A stretch of DNA of 39,061 nt, from the NCBI GenBank assembly GCA_944384185.1, contig CALWSM010000005.1:1-39061 (forward strand), written 5' to 3'. The position numbers were made by a program, and so were the translations under genes. The stretch's first letter is position 1; every line of letters starts with the position of its first letter. The DNA is from an uncultured Blautia sp. (GTDB lineage Bacteria; Bacillota; Clostridia; Lachnospirales; Lachnospiraceae). Positions 29,854 to 37,156 of the stretch are shown here, piece after piece. The notes below the pieces were generated by a model. That model was given only the letters and a program-made list of their open reading frames with translations, did no database searches and was not told where the DNA came from.

Positions 29854-29939
29854 AGTCCCACCTCCCTTCTGCTGGAAGGTTTCGACAGCATATTTATTTT
29901 AGCATAAACATTTCGCGCAATCTATATATACCTGGTATT

Positions 29940-31607
29940 TTACGCAGAAACACCCATCAGGGAAATAAAGGTACCTTCTCCGGCCGTACCGTTGACTTTC
30001 CAACCTTTCTTGCCTTTGTACATGGTGACTGTCTCTTCCAGACCCGCACCGAACACGCCGGGACTTTCCACGCCGCCACACTCATAGCCATTTAGCATAA
30101 ACAGGATTTCAAGCGCGGTAACCATATGCTGCGTCTCGCCCTTTTTAACATAGTGTCCTTCCAAAGCAGCTGCAGATTTTTCACCCCAGACTCCATCTTC
30201 TTCCAAGTTAGTGCCATAATCCAGATTCATAGCACGCTGGACAACTTTGATTCCGGCTTTCTTTGTCTTATCTCCACGGACCCCGTCCACTTCCAGACCG
30301 CACCCTGCAAAGTTGTTCGCGTGGATCTGGCCGGCGGCAATGATTGTATTTGCCACGCTCTGATCCGACGTATCCTCGGCGTACTTACAGAAATCACGAT
30401 CAATACAGATCCATCCGGCGCCGGACAGCAGCTTGCCCCAGCAGGTATTCTGTATCTCGGTAATAGTATAGCTGCCATGGTCCGTGATGCTGCCGCAGGC
30501 CTCATATTTTGTAGACGGACCGGTCCGGATTGTCAGATCATCTACCGTCACGCGGTACACCCCGGTCTGGTATCCCCCGGATACCACGGAAGATCCGCCG
30601 GAAGCCCCCTGGATCTGAGCCTTAAAATCCGTCCAAAGAGACGGGGTATCCAGCATTTTACGTGGACAGTATTTTCCTTTCGCATCGAAATGCCGGATCA
30701 CCCGGCTGGCAGGAATACCCGTGGTCTGCAACAGGTACTTGACCAGTTCGATGGCGTTCTGGCGGGCTACGGTATAATTCCCGTCTGAGTTTACGCATAT
30801 CTCAATGCCGATACTGTTATTGTTCGTGGCATCATGGATGCTGTGATCCCCGCCGTACTCCCTGCCGATGTGCCAGCACTTGCAGGTATGTTCTGCCGCC
30901 TGATAGATGCCATCGGATCCGCAGTAATAATGGACGCTCATATCCGCAAAGTTACCGTCATGCTGTGCCTTGGCGTGGGTCTTTGCCCCTGCCCCTTTGC
31001 TGTAATTATCGGTTTCATGGATCACGATATATTTACAGGGATTCCCTGTTCCATTGATATTTCTCTGGGAGATATACTCCCGATGAATCGTAACACTCAC
31101 TGTTTCAACCTCCTTGTCATACTGGGTAAGATTCCACCGCTCAATCAGGCTGCAGAGTTTCGACACATACTGCACATCCGTGGCATAGCCGCCGTCCTTG
31201 ATGATCTGGGCTGCCTTCCGGTAGTCCTGGCAGCCAGCCAGGCCAGCATACCGCAGCGCGCTACCATTGCGGGCCTGCGTCAGATACAGGCTGTGGTCCC
31301 GGATGCTCTCCTGAATGGATGGATATTTCCGGAAGTTCGCCCATACATAGTATACGTTCCCGTTCTTATCCTGTTCAGCAGTCTTTTTACGGTACACGCT
31401 TGTCCCGTCCCAGACAGAATCCCAGGTATTCCCGGACAGGGTTTCTTTCATCCCGAACAGGTTATTGGCGTTCTGCGCCAGATCTGTGCTGCCGTATCCG
31501 GATTCCAGGCAAGCCTGTGCTGCCGTAATGCTGGCCAGGATCCCGGATTCCTTATAATCGGCTGCCGCAAGCGGGCCGATCAGCTCAACGAATTCTTTTT
31601 CTGTCAT
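29940..31607 (-). CDS. Bifunctional endolysin: glucosaminidase + amidase + SH3 + peptidoglycan-binding, 555 aa
   Basis: Residues about 1-165 are a glucosaminidase (PF01832-like) with the likely catalytic Glu35 in CLESGYGSTD. Residues about 172-335 are an Amidase_2 domain: YIVIHETDNY with zinc ligand His198, MSVHYYCGSDG, and VIRHFDAKGKYCPRKM with His306 and Cys314 (the eight-residue spacing of T7 lysozyme). Residues about 345-425 form an SH3-like segment (GVYRVTVDDLTIRTGPSTKY), followed by two peptidoglycan-binding repeats (GVRGDKTKKAGIKVVQRAMN; EDGVWGEKSAAA). It follows the holin by 27 bases. Two catalytic sites let it cut both glycan and stem peptide. Confidence 0.93.
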   Translation of the reverse strand: MTEKEFVELIGPLAAADYKESGILASITAAQACLESGYGSTDLAQNANNLFGMKETLSGNTWDSVWDGTSVYRKKTAEQDKNGNVYYVWANFRKYPSIQESIRDHSLYLTQARNGSALRYAGLAGCQDYRKAAQIIKDGGYATDVQYVSKLCSLIERWNLTQYDKEVETVSVTIHREYISQRNINGTGNPCKYIVIHETDNYSKGAGAKTHAKAQHDGNFADMSVHYYCGSDGIYQAAEHTCKCWHIGREYGGDHSIHDATNNNSIGIEICVNSDGNYTVARQNAIELVKYLLQTTGIPASRVIRHFDAKGKYCPRKMLDTPSLWTDFKAQIQGASGGSSVVSGGYQTGVYRVTVDDLTIRTGPSTKYEACGSITDHGSYTITEIQNTCWGKLLSGAGWICIDRDFCKYAEDTSDQSVANTIIAAGQIHANNFAGCGLEVDGVRGDKTKKAGIKVVQRAMNLDYGTNLEEDGVWGEKSAAALEGHYVKKGETQHMVTALEILFMLNGYECGGVESPGVFGAGLEETVTMYKGKKGWKVNGTAGEGTFISLMGVSA

Positions 31608-31634
31608 AAATCCTCCAAAGCAAAAAGAGGACGA

Positions 31635-32102
31635 TTACTCGCCCTCCGAATCTTTATTCACCATCTGATCAGCAACTTTGAGACCATTTACCAGAATCGC
31701 CGGTACGTTATATCCCGCTTCTACAAAATTTTCCAGGATGGATCTGATTTCATTGATTATAAGCGATGCCAGTACGAACCAACCAAGCAGCGTGGTGATC
31801 CCAAGATTTACTCCAATTACTTTACCAATTTCAATGAAGATTGCACTTGCCCCAAAGGCAACCATAACCATGAGCCAGTATCCTAACTTTTTCAGGACAC
31901 CCTTCCAGCCAGCAACTGAATTTTCCTTCCCGGCCAGACGGCTCTTCATCCAGCCAGTCAGCCAATCTCCGATATTTAATAATAAAAAAGCTACGAACAA
32001 AAACCAGTGTTCACCAAGTATGTAAGACAGGATTGCTACGATTGCCCCGACTATAGCATTATATCCGTCAATAACCGTATTTGCGAAATTCATTTTCTTC
32101 AT
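31635..32102 (-). CDS. Holin of the phage holin 4 / toxin-secretion type, 155 aa
   Basis: Four hydrophobic segments are visible: VIDGYNAIVGAIVAILSYIL, HWFLFVAFLLLNIGDWLTGW, GYWLMVMVAFGASAIFIEIG and TTLLGWFVLASLIINEIRSI, with a charged C-terminal tail ending NKDSEGE. The DWLTGWMKSRL turn after the second helix is typical of PF05105 holins (Cp-1/TcdE-type). It opens the membrane for the endolysin encoded directly downstream. The start ATG 32102 follows GGAGATGGAGGTAT; ATG three codons on is an alternative, as in dual-start holins. Confidence 0.9.
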   Translation of the reverse strand: MKKMNFANTVIDGYNAIVGAIVAILSYILGEHWFLFVAFLLLNIGDWLTGWMKSRLAGKENSVAGWKGVLKKLGYWLMVMVAFGASAIFIEIGKVIGVNLGITTLLGWFVLASLIINEIRSILENFVEAGYNVPAILVNGLKVADQMVNKDSEGE

Positions 32103-32117
32103 ATACCTCCATCTCCT

Positions 32118-32405
32118 TTAAGATACACATACTTTTACCTCATGTTTTAAAATTTCCGGCGGAATCTCATAAGAATATTCCAGAATGTATGTTGTTCCCT
32201 TAATCATCGGCTGAATCAAAGCAGACAAAATGGTTTCTGTGTCACTTTTCTTTTTTACTTCACACGCCCCGCTCGCTTCTGTTTCAGATCCATTTTTCAA
32301 GATAAATTTTGCAGATGTTACATCGAATGGAAGTTTGCAGGAACTCGTGATTTTTATACATACATATTTCTTTTCGCCCAGCTTAAAATTTATTCGTTCT
32401 GTCAT
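32118..32405 (-). CDS. Baseplate/hypothetical protein, 95 aa
   Basis: The start is ATG 32405 after GTGAGGAGTGTAC. The protein is beta-rich (INFKLGEKKYVCIKITSSCK; VTSAKFILKNGSETEASGAC), much like the small beta-sandwich or BppU-N-type domains found in Firmicutes baseplates. It lies between the Ig-like protein/its partner and the holin. No family is firmly recognised, so baseplate accessory is inference from fold pattern and position. Confidence 0.7.
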   Translation of the reverse strand: MTERINFKLGEKKYVCIKITSSCKLPFDVTSAKFILKNGSETEASGACEVKKKSDTETILSALIQPMIKGTTYILEYSYEIPPEILKHEVKVCVS

Positions 32406-32414
32406 GTACACTCC

Positions 32415-32705
32415 TCACTTTAACTGTGCTATGTAATTTTCTGGAAGAATAGCCGATTCTCGCAACACCATCAAATACGCTACATATGGCAGAAGAATCA
32501 GGCGAGCCTGTGTGTGAGCGTGATAGTCGATTTGAATTGTGCATTGCAAATGCCCTCTCATTCCGCTGTCTGATTCCGCCCAGATTTCAATTTCCTGCAG
32601 CCCCGGCATCCTCGGCGCATATCCCTCCCAGTATCCAGGACGACCTGAGAGGGGGGTAAATTCCACTTCTGTGTCATTTACCACGCCCCACACCCGGATA
32701 ATCAT
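32415..32705 (-). CDS. Small tail-associated protein, 96 aa
   Basis: The start ATG 32705 shares a base with the stop of the Ig-like gene (TGATG). It begins MIIRVWGVVNDTEVEFTPLS and includes WEGYAPRMPGLQEIEIWAES, a short beta-type domain similar to Ig/FN3 modules. It may have split from the long Ig-like gene or act with it at the baseplate. Function is unknown. Confidence 0.7.
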   Translation of the reverse strand: MIIRVWGVVNDTEVEFTPLSGRPGYWEGYAPRMPGLQEIEIWAESDSGMRGHLQCTIQIDYHAHTQARLILLPYVAYLMVLRESAILPENYIAQLK

Positions 32706-33616
32706 CAGTCTGCCGGATCCGTTACCTTGAAGGTAAGATGGATTGTACTGTTGGCATCTACCGTCGTCGCTTCCGCTTCCACATTACTGATAACAGGAGC
32801 CTGGGTATCTACCGTCACGTGACGGGTCACCGTTGTTGTTTTTCCGATGCTGTCTTCTGCGACAACGGTAATTGTGTTCTCGCCCTCCTGCAGGGTAACT
32901 TCTTTGCTGAATGCCCCGCCAGATCCAACGGATACCGTTTCTCCGTTGATCTTAACGCTGGAAAGTGTTACAGCTTCTGATCCGGCCGCCGCAGTACCAG
33001 ACACGGTAACCTTATTGCTGTTTGTCAGCAGCCCCTCCGTCGGGGATGTGACGTTAAGCGTCGGCGCTGATGTAGAAATGATGAAGGAAACCGTATCGAC
33101 GTCGGAAACATTACCGTCATTGTCCGTTACCTGCAGGCTGACCGTGTTAGACCCGTCAGAAAGCCCCGTTGCTTGATAGGTACAGGTTTTCTTCCCGCTT
33201 GATCCATCGGACCAGGACAGCCCTTCTGTAATCTGTGAGCCATTGACCTTAAAGATTACAGACGCCATGTTCAAGCCGGAACCACCCGCATCCTGTAATT
33301 CCATTACGATATTCTGTGTTGCGGATCCCAGGACACTGCCCTGCGTCGGAGATACGATTGTCGCCGTCGGTTTCGTTTTCTCAAGAACGCGGATATTCAG
33401 CTGGTCTCCGTAAGTAGGGTCCGTTGCATACATTATGGTCTCATTGCCCGCCGCATCAAAAGCATGTAATTCAATCGGATAGGTATGGTTTGCCTGGCTA
33501 TACGATGACTCTGATCCAGACGGAATATCCACTTCCCACTCCTGCGTATCGCTGCTATACGATGCATTATACTGCTGACTTTTATAGACGGCATATGCCC
33601 TTGCAATTTCACTCAT
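32705..33616 (-). CDS. Tail protein with bacterial Ig-like repeats, 303 aa
   Basis: After a ~100-residue N-terminal region (TQEWEVDIPSGSESSYSQAN), the protein has three successive Ig-like modules with the typical ...VxxPTxGxxxxxx.....xVxGxxxx pattern: TATIVSPTQGSVLGSATQNI, LNVTSPTEGLLTNSNKVTVS and a partial third beginning QAPVISNVEAEATTVDANST. Such domains on phage tails bind carbohydrates or stabilise fibers during adsorption. It starts at ATG 33616 with GTGAGGAAATTGGCAA. The composition is Thr/Ser/Val-rich, as in other surface-exposed Ig proteins. Confidence 0.85.
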   Translation of the reverse strand: MSEIARAYAVYKSQQYNASYSSDTQEWEVDIPSGSESSYSQANHTYPIELHAFDAAGNETIMYATDPTYGDQLNIRVLEKTKPTATIVSPTQGSVLGSATQNIVMELQDAGGSGLNMASVIFKVNGSQITEGLSWSDGSSGKKTCTYQATGLSDGSNTVSLQVTDNDGNVSDVDTVSFIISTSAPTLNVTSPTEGLLTNSNKVTVSGTAAAGSEAVTLSSVKINGETVSVGSGGAFSKEVTLQEGENTITVVAEDSIGKTTTVTRHVTVDTQAPVISNVEAEATTVDANSTIHLTFKVTDPAD

Positions 33617-33628
33617 TTGCCAATTTCC

Positions 33629-33772
33629 TCACTTTCTTTCAGATGCTATCGGGTAATCATGTGGATAGTCATATGGATAATCCCGATCATACCAGAATTC
33701 AAACGTGACGCGGATACGCTCCCCTGCATATACTGTCGTCTGGTCCGTTTTCACTTCCTTGATTTCTGCCAT
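33629..33772 (-). CDS. Small tail-region protein, 47 aa, with repeated DYP motif
   Basis: The start is ATG 33772 after GCGGGGTAATT. The 47-aa product begins MAEIKEVKTDQTTVYAGERI, then FEFWYDRDYPYDYPHDYPIA, a threefold D-Y-P repeat also found (as DYPFDYAFDYAVGD) in the Dit protein of this phage. Short proteins with a 'VYAGERIRVTFEF..Y' core are often present in clostridial tail clusters. It is probably a baseplate or fiber accessory. The 13-base gap to the Ig-like gene contains that gene's ribosome site. Confidence 0.68.
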   Translation of the reverse strand: MAEIKEVKTDQTTVYAGERIRVTFEFWYDRDYPYDYPHDYPIASERK

Positions 33773-33788
33773 AATTACCCCGCTTTCC

Positions 33789-34484
33789 TTATTCTGCTAT
33801 AATCACATACAAATTCACCAAATCATCCAGATCCTGATATACCGGTATTTCCGTGTCACGATTACAAAGATATACCACGCCACCCTGGCTGTAATACTTT
33901 CCATTTTCCAGCGCCATATTGCCACTGTATGGAATCGGATCTTCCAGGGTGCCTGCATTTGTTTCATTGATTACTGCATACAAGCTTTCCGTCCCCTCGC
34001 CCGGAACATACTGTTCCTGTATGAGAAGACCGTCCGGCTGAATCGTTTTATATAACACGTTGTCATATAAAAATTTGAAGCCCTGATCTACCGTTCGACC
34101 AATCACATTTTCCCATTGCGGATAGATTGCCTTTACCGTCAAAGCCTGGTCATCTGTCAGGCTCTGCGCCTGAATCTGTGCCACAGCAATCGCCGCCTGT
34201 TGTAATTCGATTTGTACTCCGGGAAGTGTTTCCGGTTTATACATCGTTACACCATAGATTTTTCCTGTATATTCTTCCGTTCGGTAAAATTTTGTGTACC
34301 CTTCATAAACATTAAGACTCTTTCCACGCTCCTGCACGGTCATATGAGCCGTTTTAGTCTCATCCATAAATAATACTTTCAATTGCTCCGGTGTATTTCC
34401 GATAGTTTTCACACAAAGATACCCCTCGTGTTCCGTCACCTGCTGCACATTTATTTCTGTCGCATCGTTAAATATGATTTTCAT
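33789..34484 (-). CDS. Tail fiber / baseplate protein with carbohydrate-binding-like segment, 231 aa
   Basis: The N-terminal half begins MKIIFNDATEINVQQVTEHE and includes a helical linker (IELQQAAIAVAQIQAQSLTD). The C-terminal part contains AIYPQWENVIGRTVDQGFKF followed by LYKTIQPDGLLIQEQYVPGE, resembling the carbohydrate-binding V/XII-like modules seen in clostridial tail proteins. It lies between the upper baseplate-like protein and the small DYP protein. A role in host binding or tail tip assembly is likely. Confidence 0.78.
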   Translation of the reverse strand: MKIIFNDATEINVQQVTEHEGYLCVKTIGNTPEQLKVLFMDETKTAHMTVQERGKSLNVYEGYTKFYRTEEYTGKIYGVTMYKPETLPGVQIELQQAAIAVAQIQAQSLTDDQALTVKAIYPQWENVIGRTVDQGFKFLYDNVLYKTIQPDGLLIQEQYVPGEGTESLYAVINETNAGTLEDPIPYSGNMALENGKYYSQGGVVYLCNRDTEIPVYQDLDDLVNLYVIIAE

Positions 34485-34493
34485 AATTGCCTC

Positions 34494-35354
34494 CTAATCT
34501 ATGAAATAAAACGCATGGAAAAAGATAGAGGTGTTAGCCGGCATCGCAGACATTCCGTCGTCTCCTGCTGCAAAGGAGCAGGATGCTGTGACGGTTCCGT
34601 CTGTGTTGACTCGAAGCTGATAAACGCGGGATGTATGCGTATAACCAGGCACTATAACCATCTTTGACGGGCGGAATTCTTCCGGAAGGGTAATCCCGAT
34701 TCGAACCTGTGTCGAAGTACCGGCGATATTATTAACTGGATTTCGAACTCCCCCTGACAGCTCCACCCGCTTTCCGACTCTTCTTACCTGAGGACTATAG
34801 GCCCCGATTGCCTCGTAGTTGCCATCCGGCGTCAGGGTTACCCAGCCGGTATCCTCTTCCGATTCATATAACCCCATATCCATGACGGGCAGCAATTTCT
34901 CAATCTCTGTTACCTGTATCCCGTCAAGATGGATCGCAAAAACCGAACAGTCATCAACCAGATCTCCGTCCTGCATATTGCCAAGCGTGGGGGATGGCAA
35001 CGTGGGGTTTGATTCTGCCGGCTCTCCCTGGATAACTTCCCAGGTCATGGTTTCCACTCCGGTTCCGGAATCTCTTTCATAGCGGGCCACAATCAGATCA
35101 ATCCTCTGCATGCCCTGTGCTCCATTTCCGACGGTTACCTCATCATATGTATTTGCCGCCACCTCTGCAATCCCGCCATGGTGGCATAAAAGGCCGCTGG
35201 CGATTTGTATGGTATTATTCGCGCCCAGTTCCGGCTCCAGCAGTTCCCCTTTATTCAGGATATAGCTGTCTTGGCCTATGATTGATTCAAAAATACTTCT
35301 GTGCTGAGTACTTGTTACATGTGGCGTATTGGCCACACCTGTAATTAACTCCAT
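34494..35354 (-). CDS. Receptor-binding/baseplate fiber protein, 286 aa
   Basis: The protein starts MELITGVANTPHVTSTQHRS, with a pattern seen in the N-terminal part of Firmicutes upper-baseplate and receptor-binding proteins (IQIASGLLCHHGGIAEVAAN; GNGAQGMQRIDLIVARYERD). The C-terminal third (GNYEAIGAYSPQVRRVGKRV onwards) is a beta-rich domain suited to binding the cell surface. It directly follows the tail hub gene (35355/35354). Residues in the C-terminal beta domain may set host range. Confidence 0.8.
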   Translation of the reverse strand: MELITGVANTPHVTSTQHRSIFESIIGQDSYILNKGELLEPELGANNTIQIASGLLCHHGGIAEVAANTYDEVTVGNGAQGMQRIDLIVARYERDSGTGVETMTWEVIQGEPAESNPTLPSPTLGNMQDGDLVDDCSVFAIHLDGIQVTEIEKLLPVMDMGLYESEEDTGWVTLTPDGNYEAIGAYSPQVRRVGKRVELSGGVRNPVNNIAGTSTQVRIGITLPEEFRPSKMVIVPGYTHTSRVYQLRVNTDGTVTASCSFAAGDDGMSAMPANTSIFFHAFYFID

Positions 35355-36347
35355 TTATTCCTCTCCTTCCAGCTGATATTCCACGTTCATGTTGCCGCTT
35401 TCATCTGTAGTGTAAATGATATTCGTTACTGGTTTTGCCATGTGAACCCCTGTCAGATAGTCCCGTCCGCCGAGGATATCTCCGATATTTACATCAAGAT
35501 TTAGAGCGGAGGTATTCATTCCGAACTCTTTCCTGTCCATGATCTTTTTAAACTCTTCTTTTGCCTTTGACCGAACTTCATCTGTTTCTGTTGATGTGTT
35601 TTCATATAGATATGTCCGTTCAGACAATCCGGTATAATAAGGCGTATCCTTGATAACCCCGTTTGGCCAGGCATACAGGTGAAATACATTCCGGTCTGTC
35701 AATTCCCCCTTTCCGGCTACGATCATATGATTATAACCGTTTCGGATATCATTTAACTGGAAATCCAGACCGCTGTCCTGGGAAAGTTCAATCTCTGCAG
35801 AATAGTCAATGATCTTAACGGCCTGTATTTCCACATATCCCATTCCAAGCGTTTCTTCCCGCCACGCAATTTGGATGCGATACCCATATTCTTTCAGCAT
35901 TTTTTCTATTCCACTGAGTAAATCTGTATAGCGTTCAAATTGATAATGGTTGACAATGACGCCGGTATTGACTTCCGGAACAACGAAAAGCCCGTCGAAT
36001 TCCGGTTCAATGAATTCCCGCAAAATATCATTCAGTTCGCCTGCAGTCGTCCGGTAACTCTGTCCGGATGCCGGTTCGATAATTTTCCGGTTCAGCATTC
36101 CGCGCCATGTTAATCCGCAAACTTTTACGATATCCAGGGCAGTATCAGTATATACTCTTCCGATTTGTCCCCCGATCTCCGTGTTCGGTCTGAAAACATA
36201 GCCACCGTATTCAAACGTTTCATCCCAGGCGCTCCGATGGATTGACACTTCAAAATTGCGTTCCCCGTTTAAATCAATATCCAGACCTGCATGTAGCAGA
36301 GACTTTATTTCCCTGCCTTGACTATCTGTGAGAATTAAATAGTCCAT
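35355..36347 (-). CDS. Tail hub protein (Tal/Gp37-like), 330 aa
   Basis: The protein resembles the ReqiPepy6 Gp37-like / tail-associated hub family: a conserved start MDYLILTDSQGREIKSLLHA, then GLTWRGMLNRKIIEPASGQS and DFQLNDIRNGYNHMIVAGKG, with a C-terminal NIGDILGGRDYLTGVHMAK segment. Hubs form the trimeric tip that binds the Dit ring and the needle. It overlaps the Dit gene by 13 bases. No lysin domain is fused, unlike in some Tal proteins. Confidence 0.85.
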   Translation of the reverse strand: MDYLILTDSQGREIKSLLHAGLDIDLNGERNFEVSIHRSAWDETFEYGGYVFRPNTEIGGQIGRVYTDTALDIVKVCGLTWRGMLNRKIIEPASGQSYRTTAGELNDILREFIEPEFDGLFVVPEVNTGVIVNHYQFERYTDLLSGIEKMLKEYGYRIQIAWREETLGMGYVEIQAVKIIDYSAEIELSQDSGLDFQLNDIRNGYNHMIVAGKGELTDRNVFHLYAWPNGVIKDTPYYTGLSERTYLYENTSTETDEVRSKAKEEFKKIMDRKEFGMNTSALNLDVNIGDILGGRDYLTGVHMAKPVTNIIYTTDESGNMNVEYQLEGEE

Positions 36348-37156
36348 GTTGGTTCATTCCTTTCAATGTAGGCTGTCAAATCGAAACCGAATGTTCCAGA
36401 CCAGGTAATAGTCTGCGTGCCAGGGGTTAGCGGATCGAAAACGCTTTGTTCCATTCGCCGATTATTAAAAAGATTTGAAGTAGTTCCGTTCGACAGATAT
36501 TTGATGATTGTATGATTGTTAGAATCCAGAATCAGATATTCGCTGTCCCCTAAAGTTGTATAGATCTCATATACACTGTCGTTAATCGACAACCTTGGAT
36601 TCGTCACAGGGCCATATACGATCAGCATAAACGGACATGATCCAACCGAATCCAGGAACCAGATTTGCGTTCCTGTGTCTCCGACCGCATAGTCAAACGC
36701 ATAATCAAACGGATAATCCAGACCGCTTGTTATCTGCCCGGCCTCCTCGCGCCGGAAGAAACTCTTCTTCTCTTCTTTAATCCAAAATGGCCGATCCGAA
36801 ATAATGGTCAGGGTAACGATTGTGTAAATTCCGGCTTCCCATTCTTCCTTTTTTACTGCCTTGATATAACATTCCAGATAGAGGCCGTTTACCCAAAGTT
36901 TCCCCGGGACGCCTTCAATTACATCCCGGGATATTATCGTTTCTAAATCATCCATGCAGCTTCTAAATTCCGCCTTGCCGCAGAATACATCCAATTTCAG
37001 ATCTTTTTCAAATGATTTTCTTTGAAACCCATAGATTTTATTACTGTAACTGGTTTCTTCCCACTCATAATCAAAAAGATCTGCTGTGATCAAGCGGTAT
37101 GGCGGCTTCATCAAGTCCAGCCGCTCCCCTTTGCAATTTTCGTAATAGCAAATCAT
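36335..37156 (-). CDS. Distal tail protein (Dit), 273 aa
   Basis: The start is ATG 37156, overlapping the tape measure stop (ATGA), with AGGAGGTGCGGTAACTGT upstream. The Sipho_tail N-terminal ring domain is followed by the motif TIISDRPFWIKEEKKSFFRR, typical of Dit proteins, and a C-terminal galectin-like beta domain (LILDSNNHTIIKYLSNGTTS). A D-Y repeat (LDYPFDYAFDYAVGD) lies between them. Dit forms the hexameric ring connecting tail tube and hub. Gene order tape measure - Dit - hub is standard. Confidence 0.9.
   Translation of the reverse strand: MICYYENCKGERLDLMKPPYRLITADLFDYEWEETSYSNKIYGFQRKSFEKDLKLDVFCGKAEFRSCMDDLETIISRDVIEGVPGKLWVNGLYLECYIKAVKKEEWEAGIYTIVTLTIISDRPFWIKEEKKSFFRREEAGQITSGLDYPFDYAFDYAVGDTGTQIWFLDSVGSCPFMLIVYGPVTNPRLSINDSVYEIYTTLGDSEYLILDSNNHTIIKYLSNGTTSNLFNNRRMEQSVFDPLTPGTQTITWSGTFGFDLTAYIERNEPTWTI

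Noticed and set aside
30834..31886. 350-codon plus-strand open frame
   Set aside because: Antisense to the endolysin and holin; Cys/Pro/His-rich nonsense sequence without domains.
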